In this document: one piece after another, positions 46,600 to 56,036 of the stretch | Numbering within the stretch: the stretch's first letter is position 1 | How the letters are laid out: every line of letters begins with the position of its first letter | NCBI GenBank assembly: GCA_036346375.1 | Contig: CM070514.1 | Location: forward strand, 11,932,463 to 11,996,462 | Reading direction: 5' to 3' | DNA from: Guadua angustifolia | Taxonomy: Eukaryota; Streptophyta; Magnoliopsida; Poales; Poaceae | DNA length: 64,000 bases | Position numbers and translations under genes: made by a program | Notes under the pieces: generated by a model | What the model was told of the DNA's origin: nothing | Seen by the model: the letters and a program-made list of their open reading frames with translations, nothing else | Databases searched by the model: none

Positions 46600-46772
46600 A
46601 CTGTTAGAACTTACAAATCCACAGGTCTAATTATTATCTAAAAATTTTATAACATCATTAACATTGCCTCAAGATCTTACACAAAAATTTTAAAAAATTT
46701 ATAACATGATTTGATAGCTTAATTAAATTAAGAATTGCTGACTGCTTTGCCCCTTTTCTTTTTTTTCCTATT
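46600..46772. other. AT-rich spacer
   Basis: No gene. It holds imperfect repeats of AAAATTTTATAACAT(C/G)ATT (46640-46710), like much grass intergenic DNA, and a T-rich run at 46750-46770. Confidence 0.4.
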
Positions 46773-47044
46773 ATATTTAGGCCCGTTGGGACCATTTATG
46801 CTTTAAAAAGTAGATTGCTTGCCGAACGGGAGGATTCTGGATAACTTTTTCCATAATAAAAAATTGCTCTCTACATAGAATTATAATCTGGTTGGAATCT
46901 GATTCTCGCTGATTCTTACTGATTCTCGCCGGCCCGGTCCGAAACCTGAAAGTTGCAGGTAGTCCGGCCTGATTCTCCCACAATCAAAAGTAGCTTCTCC
47001 CATAATCCATAATCTATAATCTATCCCAACTGGGCCATATTTGG
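46773..47044. mobile_element. hAT-type MITE (about 256 bp)
   Basis: The element 46781-47036 begins GCCCGTTGGGA and ends TCCCAACTGGGCC, giving imperfect terminal inverted repeats. It is flanked by an 8-bp duplication with one mismatch, ATATTTAG (46773-46780) and ATATTTGG (47037-47044), the length made by hAT transposases. It has no coding capacity. Minus-strand open frames across it (to 47087) are incidental. Confidence 0.7.
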
Positions 47045-47545
47045 TTTTGCTCAAAAACACCACACAAATTCGATTTTTCAAAAACATTTCATGACAGATG
47101 TTAAAAAGCTATTCATACTAATTTAAGAGAACTTTTGTTAATTTTTTAAAAAATTTCTTAAATTTTTTGAATTTAAATTTGAATCAAACTGGTTTACTAA
47201 CCGGTTCCAAATCTCAAGTCGCCATCAAAATTGGAGCTATTTTATCGATTTTTCAAACCTGTCCAGGTATGTGTTTAGCCGCAGCCCTCCTAATCATTAA
47301 TCTATCCATCTCCTCGTGTGTAACCATTTGACGTTCTAGGATTCTTTTATTGATCGGTTAAACCTAAATGGTCTTAATAAATTCTATTTGATTTTTAATG
47401 TTTTATCATTTTATGGACGATGTTCCACGCATTTAATTAAAGAGAGAATAATTAGATTACACGTGTTTGACTTCAATATTCCAAAAGTCTATTAACAGTA
47501 TTTTAATAGTATGGATCGTGCCAAGGAAGGATTGTCCGTCCGGTA
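47045..47545. other. AT-rich spacer, no gene seen
   Basis: Long A/T runs (47130-47190) and no domain on either strand. It contains a GGTTTACTAACCGGTT inverted motif (47191-47206). Confidence 0.4.
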
Positions 47546-47624
47546 CTCATGTGTAGGGGTGAAAACGGATCGGATACGGACGGATAATAGCTGTACCATA
47601 TTTGTTTTCATATTTTTTTTCGGA

Positions 47625-47725
47625 TTCGGATACGGATACGGATAGTCCGGATACGAATACGAATACGGATAATATCGAATACGGATACGGATCGAATACG
47701 AATCGAATCGGATACGATCACGGAT
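47625..47725 (+). repeat. Left subterminal (GGATAC)n-like array
   Basis: Repeated CGGATACGGATACGGATAG and GAATACGAATAC units, the mirror image of the right array. They may be transposase-binding sites. Confidence 0.8.
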
Positions 47726-48249
47726 ATTTATCGGAACACGTTAACCCTTTAAATTGTACATAAGAAATCAACAATCAAAGCTTAACCTTTCATTGCCTAC
47801 TTGTTTTTCCTCGAAAACCTCACAGGAACCAAGGACCTTACAACAAAAAAGAACCGTGACAAACTTAATCAGCTTGTGTCATACAATTTTACATATTCTT
47901 TTCCGGCAAAGTCTGTTGGAAGAACAAGAATTCTTTTTGCCAAAGCATGTGGATTGTTTCAAAAGATTGTCTGCATTTAGAGACTTGTCAAATAAGCCTT
48001 AAAAGTGTAGTTGTTCTGAAGATGCCACGCGTGCATTGTTTCGTTCAGGTAAAGCCAGGCTTTCGTCTCTGCTATCTTTTAACAAAAGCCTGCCGGTGGC
48101 CCGTGGGGGGTGACGGCCCGAGCGCCTAATGTGGGGGAGTAGATCGAGTGCAAAGCAACTAGGTTACTACCGAACAGGCAAAGGCCGCAAGCCCACAACC
48201 GCAAGCCCACAAGGCCACAATTCCGGATATCCGAAGTTACTGTTCATCG

Positions 48250-48410
48250 GATAATCCGTATCCGTATCCGTATCCGCCGGATAGTATGCTACCGAATCCG
48301 TATCCGTATCCGATAAAAAATATCCGTATCCATATCCGATCCGGAACTATCCGAAAAATAACCGATCCGAAACTATCCGTATCCGAAAATTATCCGGATC
48401 GGTCGGAAAC
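48250..48410 (-). repeat. Right subterminal (GTATCC)n-like array
   Basis: TATCCGTATCCGTATCCG-type units, the reverse complement of the left array, so both ends offer the same motif inward. Confidence 0.8.
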
Positions 48411-48441
48411 TATCCGATCCGTTTTCACCCCTACTCATGTG

Positions 48442-48750
48442 GATGCTTCGAAGCGCCCGGACGAGATGGCCGTAGACGATCCTGCCATGATGTGACGCAA
48501 GGGGTGACGCAAGGAAATAAAGAATACGTGGCCAGCAAGGACACGAAAAACGGAACTATCCCGTAACCGCATTCGACACGCAAGATCGATTCGTTACCGA
48601 CTCTTACCACCGACAGCGAGGTTGGACCCTACGTGTTTTCGCTTTTCAAAAAATAGGTACGTGTTCCAGTCGACTTACACGTGATCTCATCCCAGCCGTC
48701 CATCATCCGAACCGACTTATAGTACACGTCGAACCGGCCAACTAACGTCC
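48442..48750 (+). promoter_or_regulatory. Candidate promoter region
   Basis: Upstream of a TATA box at 48752 the sequence becomes GC-balanced and holds several ACGTG/CACGT cores (48630-48640, 48656-48663, 48690-48696, 48723-48729), the core of plant G-box and ABRE sites. No coding is present. The call is by motif only. Confidence 0.4.
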
Positions 48751-48751
48751 T

Positions 48752-48759
48752 CTATATAT
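48752..48759 (+). promoter_or_regulatory. TATA box
   Basis: CTATATAT within CGTCCTCTATATATGCCTCGG, followed about 30 bases later by a CT-rich start region (TCGCTTCTCTCTTTACTC). This is a classic plant core-promoter arrangement. Confidence 0.55.
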
Positions 48760-50226
48760 GCCTCGGCCCCTCCTCGCTTCTCTCTTTACTCGTTGCCCGT
48801 CGGTCGCAGGCTTCGGCTCTTCTCGATATCGAGTCGTGACTCGTGAGGTTCGTTTTTCTTTCTAGTCTCCAACTAGAATTCATGGTTGTTTTCATCATGC
48901 TTAGGGTTATTAAATATTTTGAAGGTCGTGGTTTTATTAAATAAAATCTGTCTATGTTGGATTTTAGGTCGTCTAAGTTGGATCTAGGTCTGTATATGTG
49001 GGTATGCTTGTCGTGGGTTGCTTTTTTTTGCCTTTGATAATTGTCTCTAGTTGCCTCAATACATGATGATAGATTATTTTTTATGCGTCATCAGATCCTT
49101 TTGTTTTCTAGCTAGGAAGGTTGTTTCCGAACTAATTATTTGTGTTGAATCTTTATTGCTGAGTGGTTTTTACGTCTAGATCAGTTGTTTTTGTAATCGT
49201 TAATTATACTGTTTTACGTACTTCAGTAATCAGAAGTGATAAGGTTGTTCTTTGCGTTTACAATTTCTAGATCTAATTACAACCACCCCTGAATCGCTAG
49301 CTTTATGGGTTTACCTTTCTGGAAATATTTTTCGCAACAACGGACGGAGTATTTTGCCTTCACCTTTTATTTCTCCCCTCACATGTCGTGCCATACAGGC
49401 AGGCTGGCTCTTGTGATGGACGATCCCCTGTGCACAAGACCTCTGTGCCGTCGTCAATTCGCTGGGGATTCGGTACTGACGGCCGGTCGATTGCTGGGAT
49501 CCACGCTTTACCACGCCTCTAATCTTCACCGATAAAGCCGTCTGCGTCAAGATCTACTTTTCGAGGCTAGTTGAAATCCCGCACGGCGGCCATCGGTTCA
49601 TCTTCATCTACGTAGGAGACGGTGAGACCTAAAGCTCTTCCGGCCGGTTGGTGATTCCTGTTTGAAGATTCCCGTGTTGGAATCCAACGGGGCATCGTGA
49701 TCGGTATTGCTCATCATTCAGACGGTGTGCGCGCGTCTACAAAAGAAAGGTAATCATTTGGGTAAGATGATGCGCATGTATGTACATGTGTATATATACT
49801 TATGCTGTATTATCTACTATGTTGTATTATGTACCTAGATTGGTAGGGTAGGAGAGGGCCTTTGCCATGTCGGGTGCGCTCGCTTGGCAGGTCTCAAGAC
49901 AATAAAAGTATATTTTTCGTTGTGTTTACGGGATGGAGATCGCACGGGGAACCATTTGTTTTTTGCCCCGGGTTCTCCACCCCCACTTGGTGTCCCTGTC
50001 CTTTCGCTTTTTTTCCCCCTATTTTCTCCTGGCGGTTCTGTGATGCGCTTCCATGATTTCTATCGGCCGAGGCACGGATAACGTACTACACTACTAAGGT
50101 ACACCTATCTATCTTTTCTGCATGAGGCAGCTACACATCGAGTTAACTTATCTCGACTGCATGTCAAGTTACTTCAATGAGATCACGTATAAAACAACTA
50201 TCATGTCTGTATAGCTTTAAATGCCA

Positions 50227-50285
50227 TTACTGTGAACCCTTAAGGCGCTAACTATGCTCGTTATGCTGGATGTGGTTCACAGTAG
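50227..50285 (+). repeat. Inverted repeat, 10-bp perfect stem
   Basis: ACTGTGAACC (50229-50238) and GGTTCACAGT (50274-50283) are exact complements with a 35-base loop; a T-A and a T-G pair extend it to 12. A shorter TGCAC/GTGCA stem follows at about 50296-50313. Confidence 0.7.
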
Positions 50286-50317
50286 CATGTGAGTCTGCAC
50301 AATCATCGGTGCAAGAC

Positions 50318-50534
50318 AGCCAAATTCAAATATACACGTTAATTATCTCTGCTAGTCTTACGCTTAGCAAGAAATAATGCTGGCATATTATATTCGATCT
50401 AGCGTCAAATGCGCCATTAGCCTTCAAAAGCCAAATTCAAAACACGTTAATTCTCTCCTAGTCTTACGCTTAGCAGGAAGTAAGGCTGGCATATTATGTT
50501 CAATCTAGCGTCAAATGCGCCATTAGCCCGTAAA
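50318..50534 (+). repeat. Tandem duplication of about 108 bp
   Basis: Copies at about 50318-50427 and 50428-50534 share CTAGTCTTACGCTTAGCA, GGCATATTAT and TCTAGCGTCAAATGCGCC, with about ten differences and small indels. Confidence 0.88.
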
Positions 50535-51649
50535 AGCTAGCGGGCCTGCGACAAACCCGTGGTTTCAGATCTCCAGACCGGTAGATCACCAGATGAAAGA
50601 TGCATAAGAAACAGCTAATTGTTAATTAGCCTTGCTGCCTGTACATGAGCTAGGGAAGTGCAGAAATTTTCGTTGTTATTATTATTATGGCACTGCACCT
50701 GTGTTGCATCTGATTATTTCCTCTTATTATTGCCATCACATATGTATATGTACAGAGGTGTGTTGTTCCTTGTTGTATTAAAAATAATTATTGGACATTG
50801 TTGTAGTGTCGTACATGCCTGTCCGCATACATGTTCTACGGATATATATATATATGTTTGTCCTTCGGATTTTGTCAGTGCGTGCTCTGGCCTTGTTAAT
50901 GTTGATGGCTGAGGTGAAGACAGAAGCTAGTCTTCTTTGCTGGTGCTTCATCATGCTTCGTAGAAGACTCCTACGCTGCTGGACATCTTACGAGTTTTGA
51001 AGATACACGGGCAAAGCTGGAATCAGTTAGATAAATTCCAATCATGCTACTGTCATGGCATTGAGGCGGGAAGATCATGGGCCTGTGTCATTCTTGTTGA
51101 ACATTCTGACGAATACGATGTTCACATTCAACTAATGTGACTTGCATGAAATCTTAGCTGCTTATTGAGGCCATTCTTGCCGCTGAGGAAGATCCTTAGT
51201 GTGTTGATTCTTCAACCGGGATGACCTTTTGATCTTCGCTTCTCTCGCAAGGGTGAAATACAGCACAGCTGGTGATATAATTCATACCTGCACGTCTGGT
51301 GATGTATAACAACCTGCTTAATTTGAGATGCCCCTCTTGCACATCTTTGCATGTATTTCTTAGCCGTGCATTCTTTTCATGTATTTCTCAACTGCATGAT
51401 GCATTCTGGGTCACTACGGCAATTTGTAGAGGCTCAGTTGTTTTCTTTACATGATAACAGCGTTGTTACACATCTTAATGAAGTTCACTCTATTTTGGTT
51501 ATCGTTGCTTCAACTATATGATCAGCTTCTGTTTGTGGTTTTGTTAGATCTTAGTCTAGTGATCAATTGGACTCATTTCTCTTCCTGTATTATTTGTTTC
51601 AAGTTTTGTAATTTTTAGCTACTGGACTTTATATCTTTCGTTCTCAAGA

Positions 51650-52415
51650 CGGTTTGTACTATTTATTTTGTTAATAAAAATTCTGTAGCTGTGGTACCGT
51701 GAGGACGGTGTGGGTATGGTTGTGGGTTGTAGATATCTTTTAAATATCTATAGTATATTAATTTACCTTTAAAAAGAATTTTTATAATATTACGAAGTTT
51801 TATGAATATATTACAGTATAAAGTAGTATGGATTTATCTTCATAAAGTATTTTTATATTGTTGTAAGATTTTTAAGTTTATGAATATATTACAGTAAAAT
51901 TAATATTGGGGTTTTATAAATATATGTTGAGAAGAAATATTTTTGAAGTGATGTTTTGGGACTAATATTTTAATAAAACTATTTCATTACAATTCATAAA
52001 ATAGCAGGTTAATGGCAAAACAACTATTTTATTGTGTAACAGTTTGCCATTAACAACTATTTTGTTGTGTAACAAAATTATTTTATGTACATGTTAACAA
52101 TTCATAACATAGCGGGTTAATGGCAAAGAGTATTTTATTGTGTAACAAAATTATTTTATGTCATCAAGTTTTGTTGTTTAATTAATTTGTAAGTGCTGTG
52201 TTCATTCTACAATTACATTACTCTTAAAAGACACATTTGTTAATGAGCTGTTTATTTTGTTGTCGGTTTATTAAGATGTTTTTCTAAGTGACCCGAGAAC
52301 TGATATGGGTGATCCAGTATTGGTGACGCTTGGTTTGCTTTGGAAGGTCTATGGACTGTTGGACAGAGGACTTAATTGGACAGTAGTCTGGGTGTAAAGA
52401 TGTGATTTCTATACC
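51650..52415. other. Very AT-rich spacer with short repeats
   Basis: No gene. Direct repeats are present: ATGAATATATTACAGTA at about 51803 and 51880, and a unit around TAGC(A/G)GGTTAATGGCAAA with ATTTTATTGTGTAACA at about 51990-52040 and 52097-52146. Confidence 0.5.
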
Positions 52416-53515
52416 TTTTCTGATACGGTATGCGGATGGGTAAAGTACCTTCCATTTAATTTCTTAATTAACTGAAATACTAAGCCTTTCAGTGTAATTT
52501 CTTAATTTACTGAAAAAAAAGGTGCTAAGCCGTGCCAAATATCAACAGTTTAATTGTTATTAGATTTCACGAAGGAGTTGTTAGCAATTCATCTAGGGAC
52601 TTATTTAGAATTCTACGTCCAGAATCAAATTCCGGTCTTTTTATCCAACAGAATTCTTACGAGGGATCTCCAAAGATTTTGAGGGTCCTTTTAGCTTTCG
52701 AGAAACATGTGACAATTTAAATTTTGCTTATCAGATAAAGCTTCATGAGATTTTTCAGTGTGCTTTAGGATTCTTCAAAATTCATCTAGGGACTTCAGAA
52801 TTCTACATCCAGAATCAAATTCCGGTCTTTTTATCCAACTGAATTCTTATGAGGGATCTCCAAAAAATTTTTAGGGTCTTTAGCTTTGAAGAAACATGAC
52901 AATTTGAGTTCTTCTTATCTAAGATAAAGCTTCACGAGAATTTTTCGGTGTGCTTTAGCATTCTTGAGTTCTTCGGAGTTGAAGGATTATAGGATATGGG
53001 TATGGGTAGAGTATATTTCGGTTTAATTTCGTAGTTAACTGAAAAGAAGTGCCAAGCTGTATCAAATATCAACAGTTTAATTGTTATCAGGTTTCGAAAG
53101 AGTTTTATGGAGGAGGGAGTTAGCAAAGATTCATACAGAGACTTCTTTATAATTCTTCAGCTCAATACCTAACGACTCCCATACCTTAAAAGGACATCTT
53201 CGTCTAAGCTTTGACTTGAAATATGCTCTCAAGAACTGAGAACGCTCATGAACTTCAAAGAATTCTAAAGCACACTAAGAATTCTGATGAAGCTTTTTCT
53301 AGATAAGATGCAAAATTCAATTTGTCATAGCTTTCTTGAAAGCTAACGAATCCTCGGAACTTTGGAAATCCCTCATGAGAATTCACTTAGATAAGGCCTA
53401 GTAGTAACATGAAATCGGATGACAATTAAACTGTTGATATATGCTTCGGCTTAGTACTTCTTTTCAGTTTAAGAAATTAAATTGAAAGTTACCACCCATA
53501 CATTTATCCGTATCA
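52415..53515. repeat. Long inverted-repeat locus with direct-repeat left arm
   Basis: A unit starting GATACGGTATGCGGATGGG (52422) and including ATATCAACAGTTTAATTGT, GAGGGATCTCCAAAG and GTGTGCTTTAG(G/C)ATTCTT is present once in full (52422-52780), as a second 3' half (52783-52985) and a second 5' half (52990-53130). The same unit recurs inverted at about 53220-53515, ending CATTTATCCGTATCACTC. Inverted arms of about 290-350 bp surround a spacer containing the extra copies. It encodes no domain. It could be a foldback-type transposon or a head-to-head repeat insertion. Confidence 0.8.
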
Positions 53516-53975
53516 CTCACACTTTACCAAGGAAAAAGAATTCTGATCTGATTGAAGCACTGCCAAATGTGAGGGAATCAGACCTTCCATTTTCCGAATT
53601 CCTCTTTCTGTCAGTCATTTCTTTCCCACCCGAATCGTGGATCTTAAGCTCTGAGCTGGAAAGAGCATCTCAGCAACCACAAATTGCTGGGAGCGATGGT
53701 TCAATTCCATCAAGATCCTGCTCCCTCTGTAGACTCCCAGTGTATCCATTATTTATTTTTTGAAGGAAAATTCGGACTTCCATAACTTCTGGCACCGCAG
53801 AGGCAAAATAAGTGGTATGGAAAGAGATTCAACGACATTGCAGTGTTTCTTCTATCAGCAACTACGATGGCTTGTAAGCTAATTTTTTTCTTTTTTCTAA
53901 AGAAAATTCCTTATATTTTCAAAGGGAAAATGCAGGATAGCTGCGCATCTTCTTTCATGCGTATCTTCTCAATTA
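53516..53975. other. Spacer, no gene recognised
   Basis: A 93-codon plus-strand open frame (53482-53763) begins in the inverted repeat and shows no domain. Part of 53560-53760 resembles coding in composition, but nothing is recognisable. Confidence 0.35.
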
Positions 53976-53979
53976 TAGT

Positions 53980-54165
53980 AGGTAGAAACCAGGTTCAATA
54001 CGAACAAATATAGAACACCCTCTTATTGAAGAAAGAGATATGTTGGAAGATAATTTTTCTGAAGGTAAGACAAATTATAGGTAGAAATCAGGTTCAATAC
54101 AAAGAATAAAACACCCTTATTGAAGGAGAGAGATATGTTAGAAGATATTTTTTCTGAAGAAGTCT
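53980..54165 (+). repeat. Two-copy direct repeat of about 95-100 bp
   Basis: GGTTCAATAC...TTATTGAAG and GAGATATGTT(G/A)GAAGATA occur at about 53983-54065 and 54080-54162, just upstream of LINE RT remnants and possibly part of the same element. Confidence 0.75.
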
Positions 54166-55075
54166 GTGTTTGAATGCTATTTAGTATGATGGTTTCTCTC
54201 TATTACCAAAAATTCTGGTCCTAGATAGATTGTTGCCATATTCGGGGATCTAGAACAGAATAAACTAGATATTTTCAGAATTAATTTTGCTGTGTTGACC
54301 TTGATCCCAAGGAACCTGAAATTCAGATATATATTAGTTTTATAAATTGTAGTACGATTATTTTCTCAAAAGTTTATATTAATAGGATGTCAAAAATCAT
54401 TGATAGATTGGTTGTCACCAAACGGCTTTTATTGAAGAGAGATCTATTCTGGAGAGCGTGGTTACATCGCATGAGATAGTTTATCATAATAAATATGGTT
54501 TTATGTTGAAGTTTAAGACTGGGAAGGCATATGATAGAGTAAGTTGGAATTTTTTTATTTGGAATGCTTAGACATAGGATTTGGAAATAAATGGATTAGC
54601 TGGCTTAAGGCAGGAAAAGGTTTGAAGATATGGGAGCTTGTCCTCTTATTATTCAACTTGGTTGCAGATTATTTACAAAAAATGATTGCAAAAGCTGTAG
54701 GAGCTGAGCTGATTAGAGGTTTGTTGACTAATTTCGTGCCAGGAGGGGTCATGAGCCTTCAATATGTTGATACTTTGTTGTTTATGATATTGCTAGAAAT
54801 CTTTAGTAGTTTTTGTCCTGCTTTGAATATTTGTCTGGCGTTGCTATTAATGTTAATCTTGATTATGTGAATCCTTCTGTTCAAGCTTTCGGCTTGTAAA
54901 TGATTTTCCCTCTACATATCTTGGTGTTTCCCTTCACTAATCCCAGGAAAAAGGCTATTCAACCAGGTCCATAACTGCAGTTCTACAATCTACAAGCAGG
55001 TATTGCTTGCCTTTTGTTACAAAGATGAAATCAGCATGGAGAGCTCAAACAAGCTCCCTTTTTTTTCCTAGAAAT
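54160..55075 (+). pseudogene. Second LINE: degenerate RT remnant
   Basis: Across broken frames on the plus strand: LYYQKFWS (about 54200), IFSKVYINRMSKIIDRLV (about 54360-54410), SILESVVTSHEIVYHNKYGF with KTGKAYDRVSWNFF (about 54445-54560), and LLFNLVADYLQKMIAKA (54643-54700). Then comes LTNFVPGGVMSLQYVDTLLF, where the catalytic Y-x-D-D has decayed to YVDT (about 54724-54783). A KYLGV-like YLGVS follows (about 54915). The wording differs from the LINE at 6402, so this is another L1 lineage. No poly-A or duplication is seen; the MITE at 55088 cuts off or abuts the 3' part. Confidence 0.8.
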
Positions 55076-55078
55076 CGA

Positions 55079-55409
55079 ATTTTTTTAGGGATTTGATAAA
55101 CATCAACCGGATGTTTTGTTGGTTGAAATCACCCAAATCTAGAACCATTGGATCATTGTTGAGATTCGGGAGTATCGATTACATCCGATCCTATGATTTG
55201 ATCCAACGGCCCGGTGAATTTGGATCCGATCCTATGATTTGATCCAACGGCCCGGTGAATTTGGATGTTCGGGAGTATCGATTACATCCGATCGTATGAT
55301 TTGATCCAACGGTCCGGTGAATTTGGATCCGAAATCCAATGGTTCTAGATTTGGGTGATTTCAACCAAAAAAAACATCCGGATGATACCTATACACTCCC
55401 ATTTTTTTA
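55079..55409. mobile_element. Mutator-type MITE (about 313 bp) with internal tandem repeat
   Basis: Element 55088-55400 has inverted termini of about 58 bp: CATCAACCGGATGTTTTGTT plus GGTTGAAATCACCCAAATCT on the left, complemented at 55340-55385 on the right. Flanking 9-mers TTTTTTTTA and ATTTTTTTA differ at one base and fit a 9-bp Mutator-type duplication. Inside, CCGATCCTATGATTTGATCC and CAACGGCCCGGTGAATTTGG units are repeated about three times (55160-55330). No coding. Confidence 0.75.
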
Positions 55410-55880
55410 AGGTGCTGATTATTTGTGTCTCATATATGCACCTTGTTTAGTTCTATAAGCCTGCACTTCACTATATTATTTCCCCTCTTTTTTAAACCTA
55501 TGATAAAAGAGGGTGTACGTATTGCTATCAAACCAGCACCATATTACACACCATTTCCCCTTTTTAAAAAGTATGACAGGGTCTATGTACATTGGCAAAT
55601 CCAGGATAAAAGTAGCGGTGGGACTCCTATATCGAAGTTCTAACTCAACATAAGCATACTAATATTACATCTACTGATCTATTGCCAACTAAATTCTAAA
55701 TTCATACATATTAAATCAGAGAGACAAAAATAACAATCAGTTAATAGAATATAGATTTGGGGCAATACAATACAAAAATCGGATATCAGTTATCACAACA
55801 AAAGGCTTTCAGGCATGAAGCATTGCATTAGGGCTTGGAGCAATTTTTTATACCGAGCAAAGCAATCAATGGCGCTAGCG
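55410..55880. other. AT-rich spacer, no gene seen
   Basis: Short open frames only. Nothing recognisable on either strand. Confidence 0.4.
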
Positions 55881-56036
55881 AATTAGTCTGGCTTTGGTAT
55901 CATCGTCATAGCGATCAATATGAAGCCGAGCGGCTCCTCGTCCTCAGTCGCTCCTCCTTGCCGATCGCCTCGGTTCCTATCTAGGCTCTGGTGATGCGTG
56001 TTCAGCCCCCGTCTGGATGGAGCCAGCCTCGGCTCC
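55881..56036. repeat. GC-rich degenerate repeat, left part
   Basis: CTCTGGTGATGCGTGTTCAG and GGATGGAGCCAGCCTCGGCT, units that reappear right of the solo LTR, show that the LTR split one repeat array. Confidence 0.6.

Larger units (their letters stand above)
29795..46600 (+). mobile_element. Sirevirus-type copia LTR, split by Tat-2
   Basis: Own parts are about 29795-30040 and 44757-46600. The left part opens with TTAATTTGGTTTTGGTG-type sequence, and the right part holds AGTTTTTTATCATTGTACTATTAAGAGGGGTCGAG (45856-45890, given here as a landmark in pieces: ATCATTGTACTATTAAG then AGGGGTCGAG). Both are characteristic of LTRs of grass Sireviruses. GCATGTGTTGC(A/G)A motifs recur about ten times between 45960 and 46360. 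No PBS or gag follows on either side, so it is a solo or broken LTR. The right boundary is approximate. Confidence 0.6.
47546..48441. mobile_element. Non-autonomous hAT-type element (880 bp)
   Basis: The element spans 47554-48433 with perfect 23-bp terminal inverted repeats starting TAGGGGTGAAAACGGATCGG. It is bounded by a perfect 8-bp duplication CTCATGTG (47546-47553 and 48434-48441). Both subterminal regions are built of GGATAC/GTATCC hexamers (about 47625-47725 and 48250-48430). The middle carries no recognisable transposase. TIR type and duplication length place it with hAT elements. Confidence 0.92.
48785..51650 (+). ncRNA. Possible spliced non-coding transcription unit
   Basis: Following the TATA box, a pyrimidine-rich leader ends in a possible donor (CTCGTGAG then GTTCG, 48848) before a T-rich, intron-like stretch to about 49290. 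A GC-balanced, exon-like block (49300-49750) ends at AAAGAAAG|GTAATC. No open frame longer than about 85 codons is present, and none shows a domain. A tandem duplication (50318-50534) and a 12-bp stem (50227-50285) lie within. I considered a snoRNA host or long non-coding RNA gene, but no convincing C/D or H/ACA signature or known miRNA was found. It may equally be a dead gene. Confidence 0.3.

Noticed and set aside
47754..48129. Open frames inside the hAT element as a transposase
   Set aside because: Too short and without the hAT dimerisation or RNase H-like motifs.
49870..49990. Sequence resembling miR168 (TCGCTTGG followed by CAGGTCT)
   Set aside because: Only about eight bases match without gaps, and no pairing star strand in a hairpin is present.
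50227..50320. H/ACA snoRNA reading of the stem at 50227 and following ACA
   Set aside because: The second stem is only five base pairs, no H box is placed correctly, and hairpin sizes do not fit.
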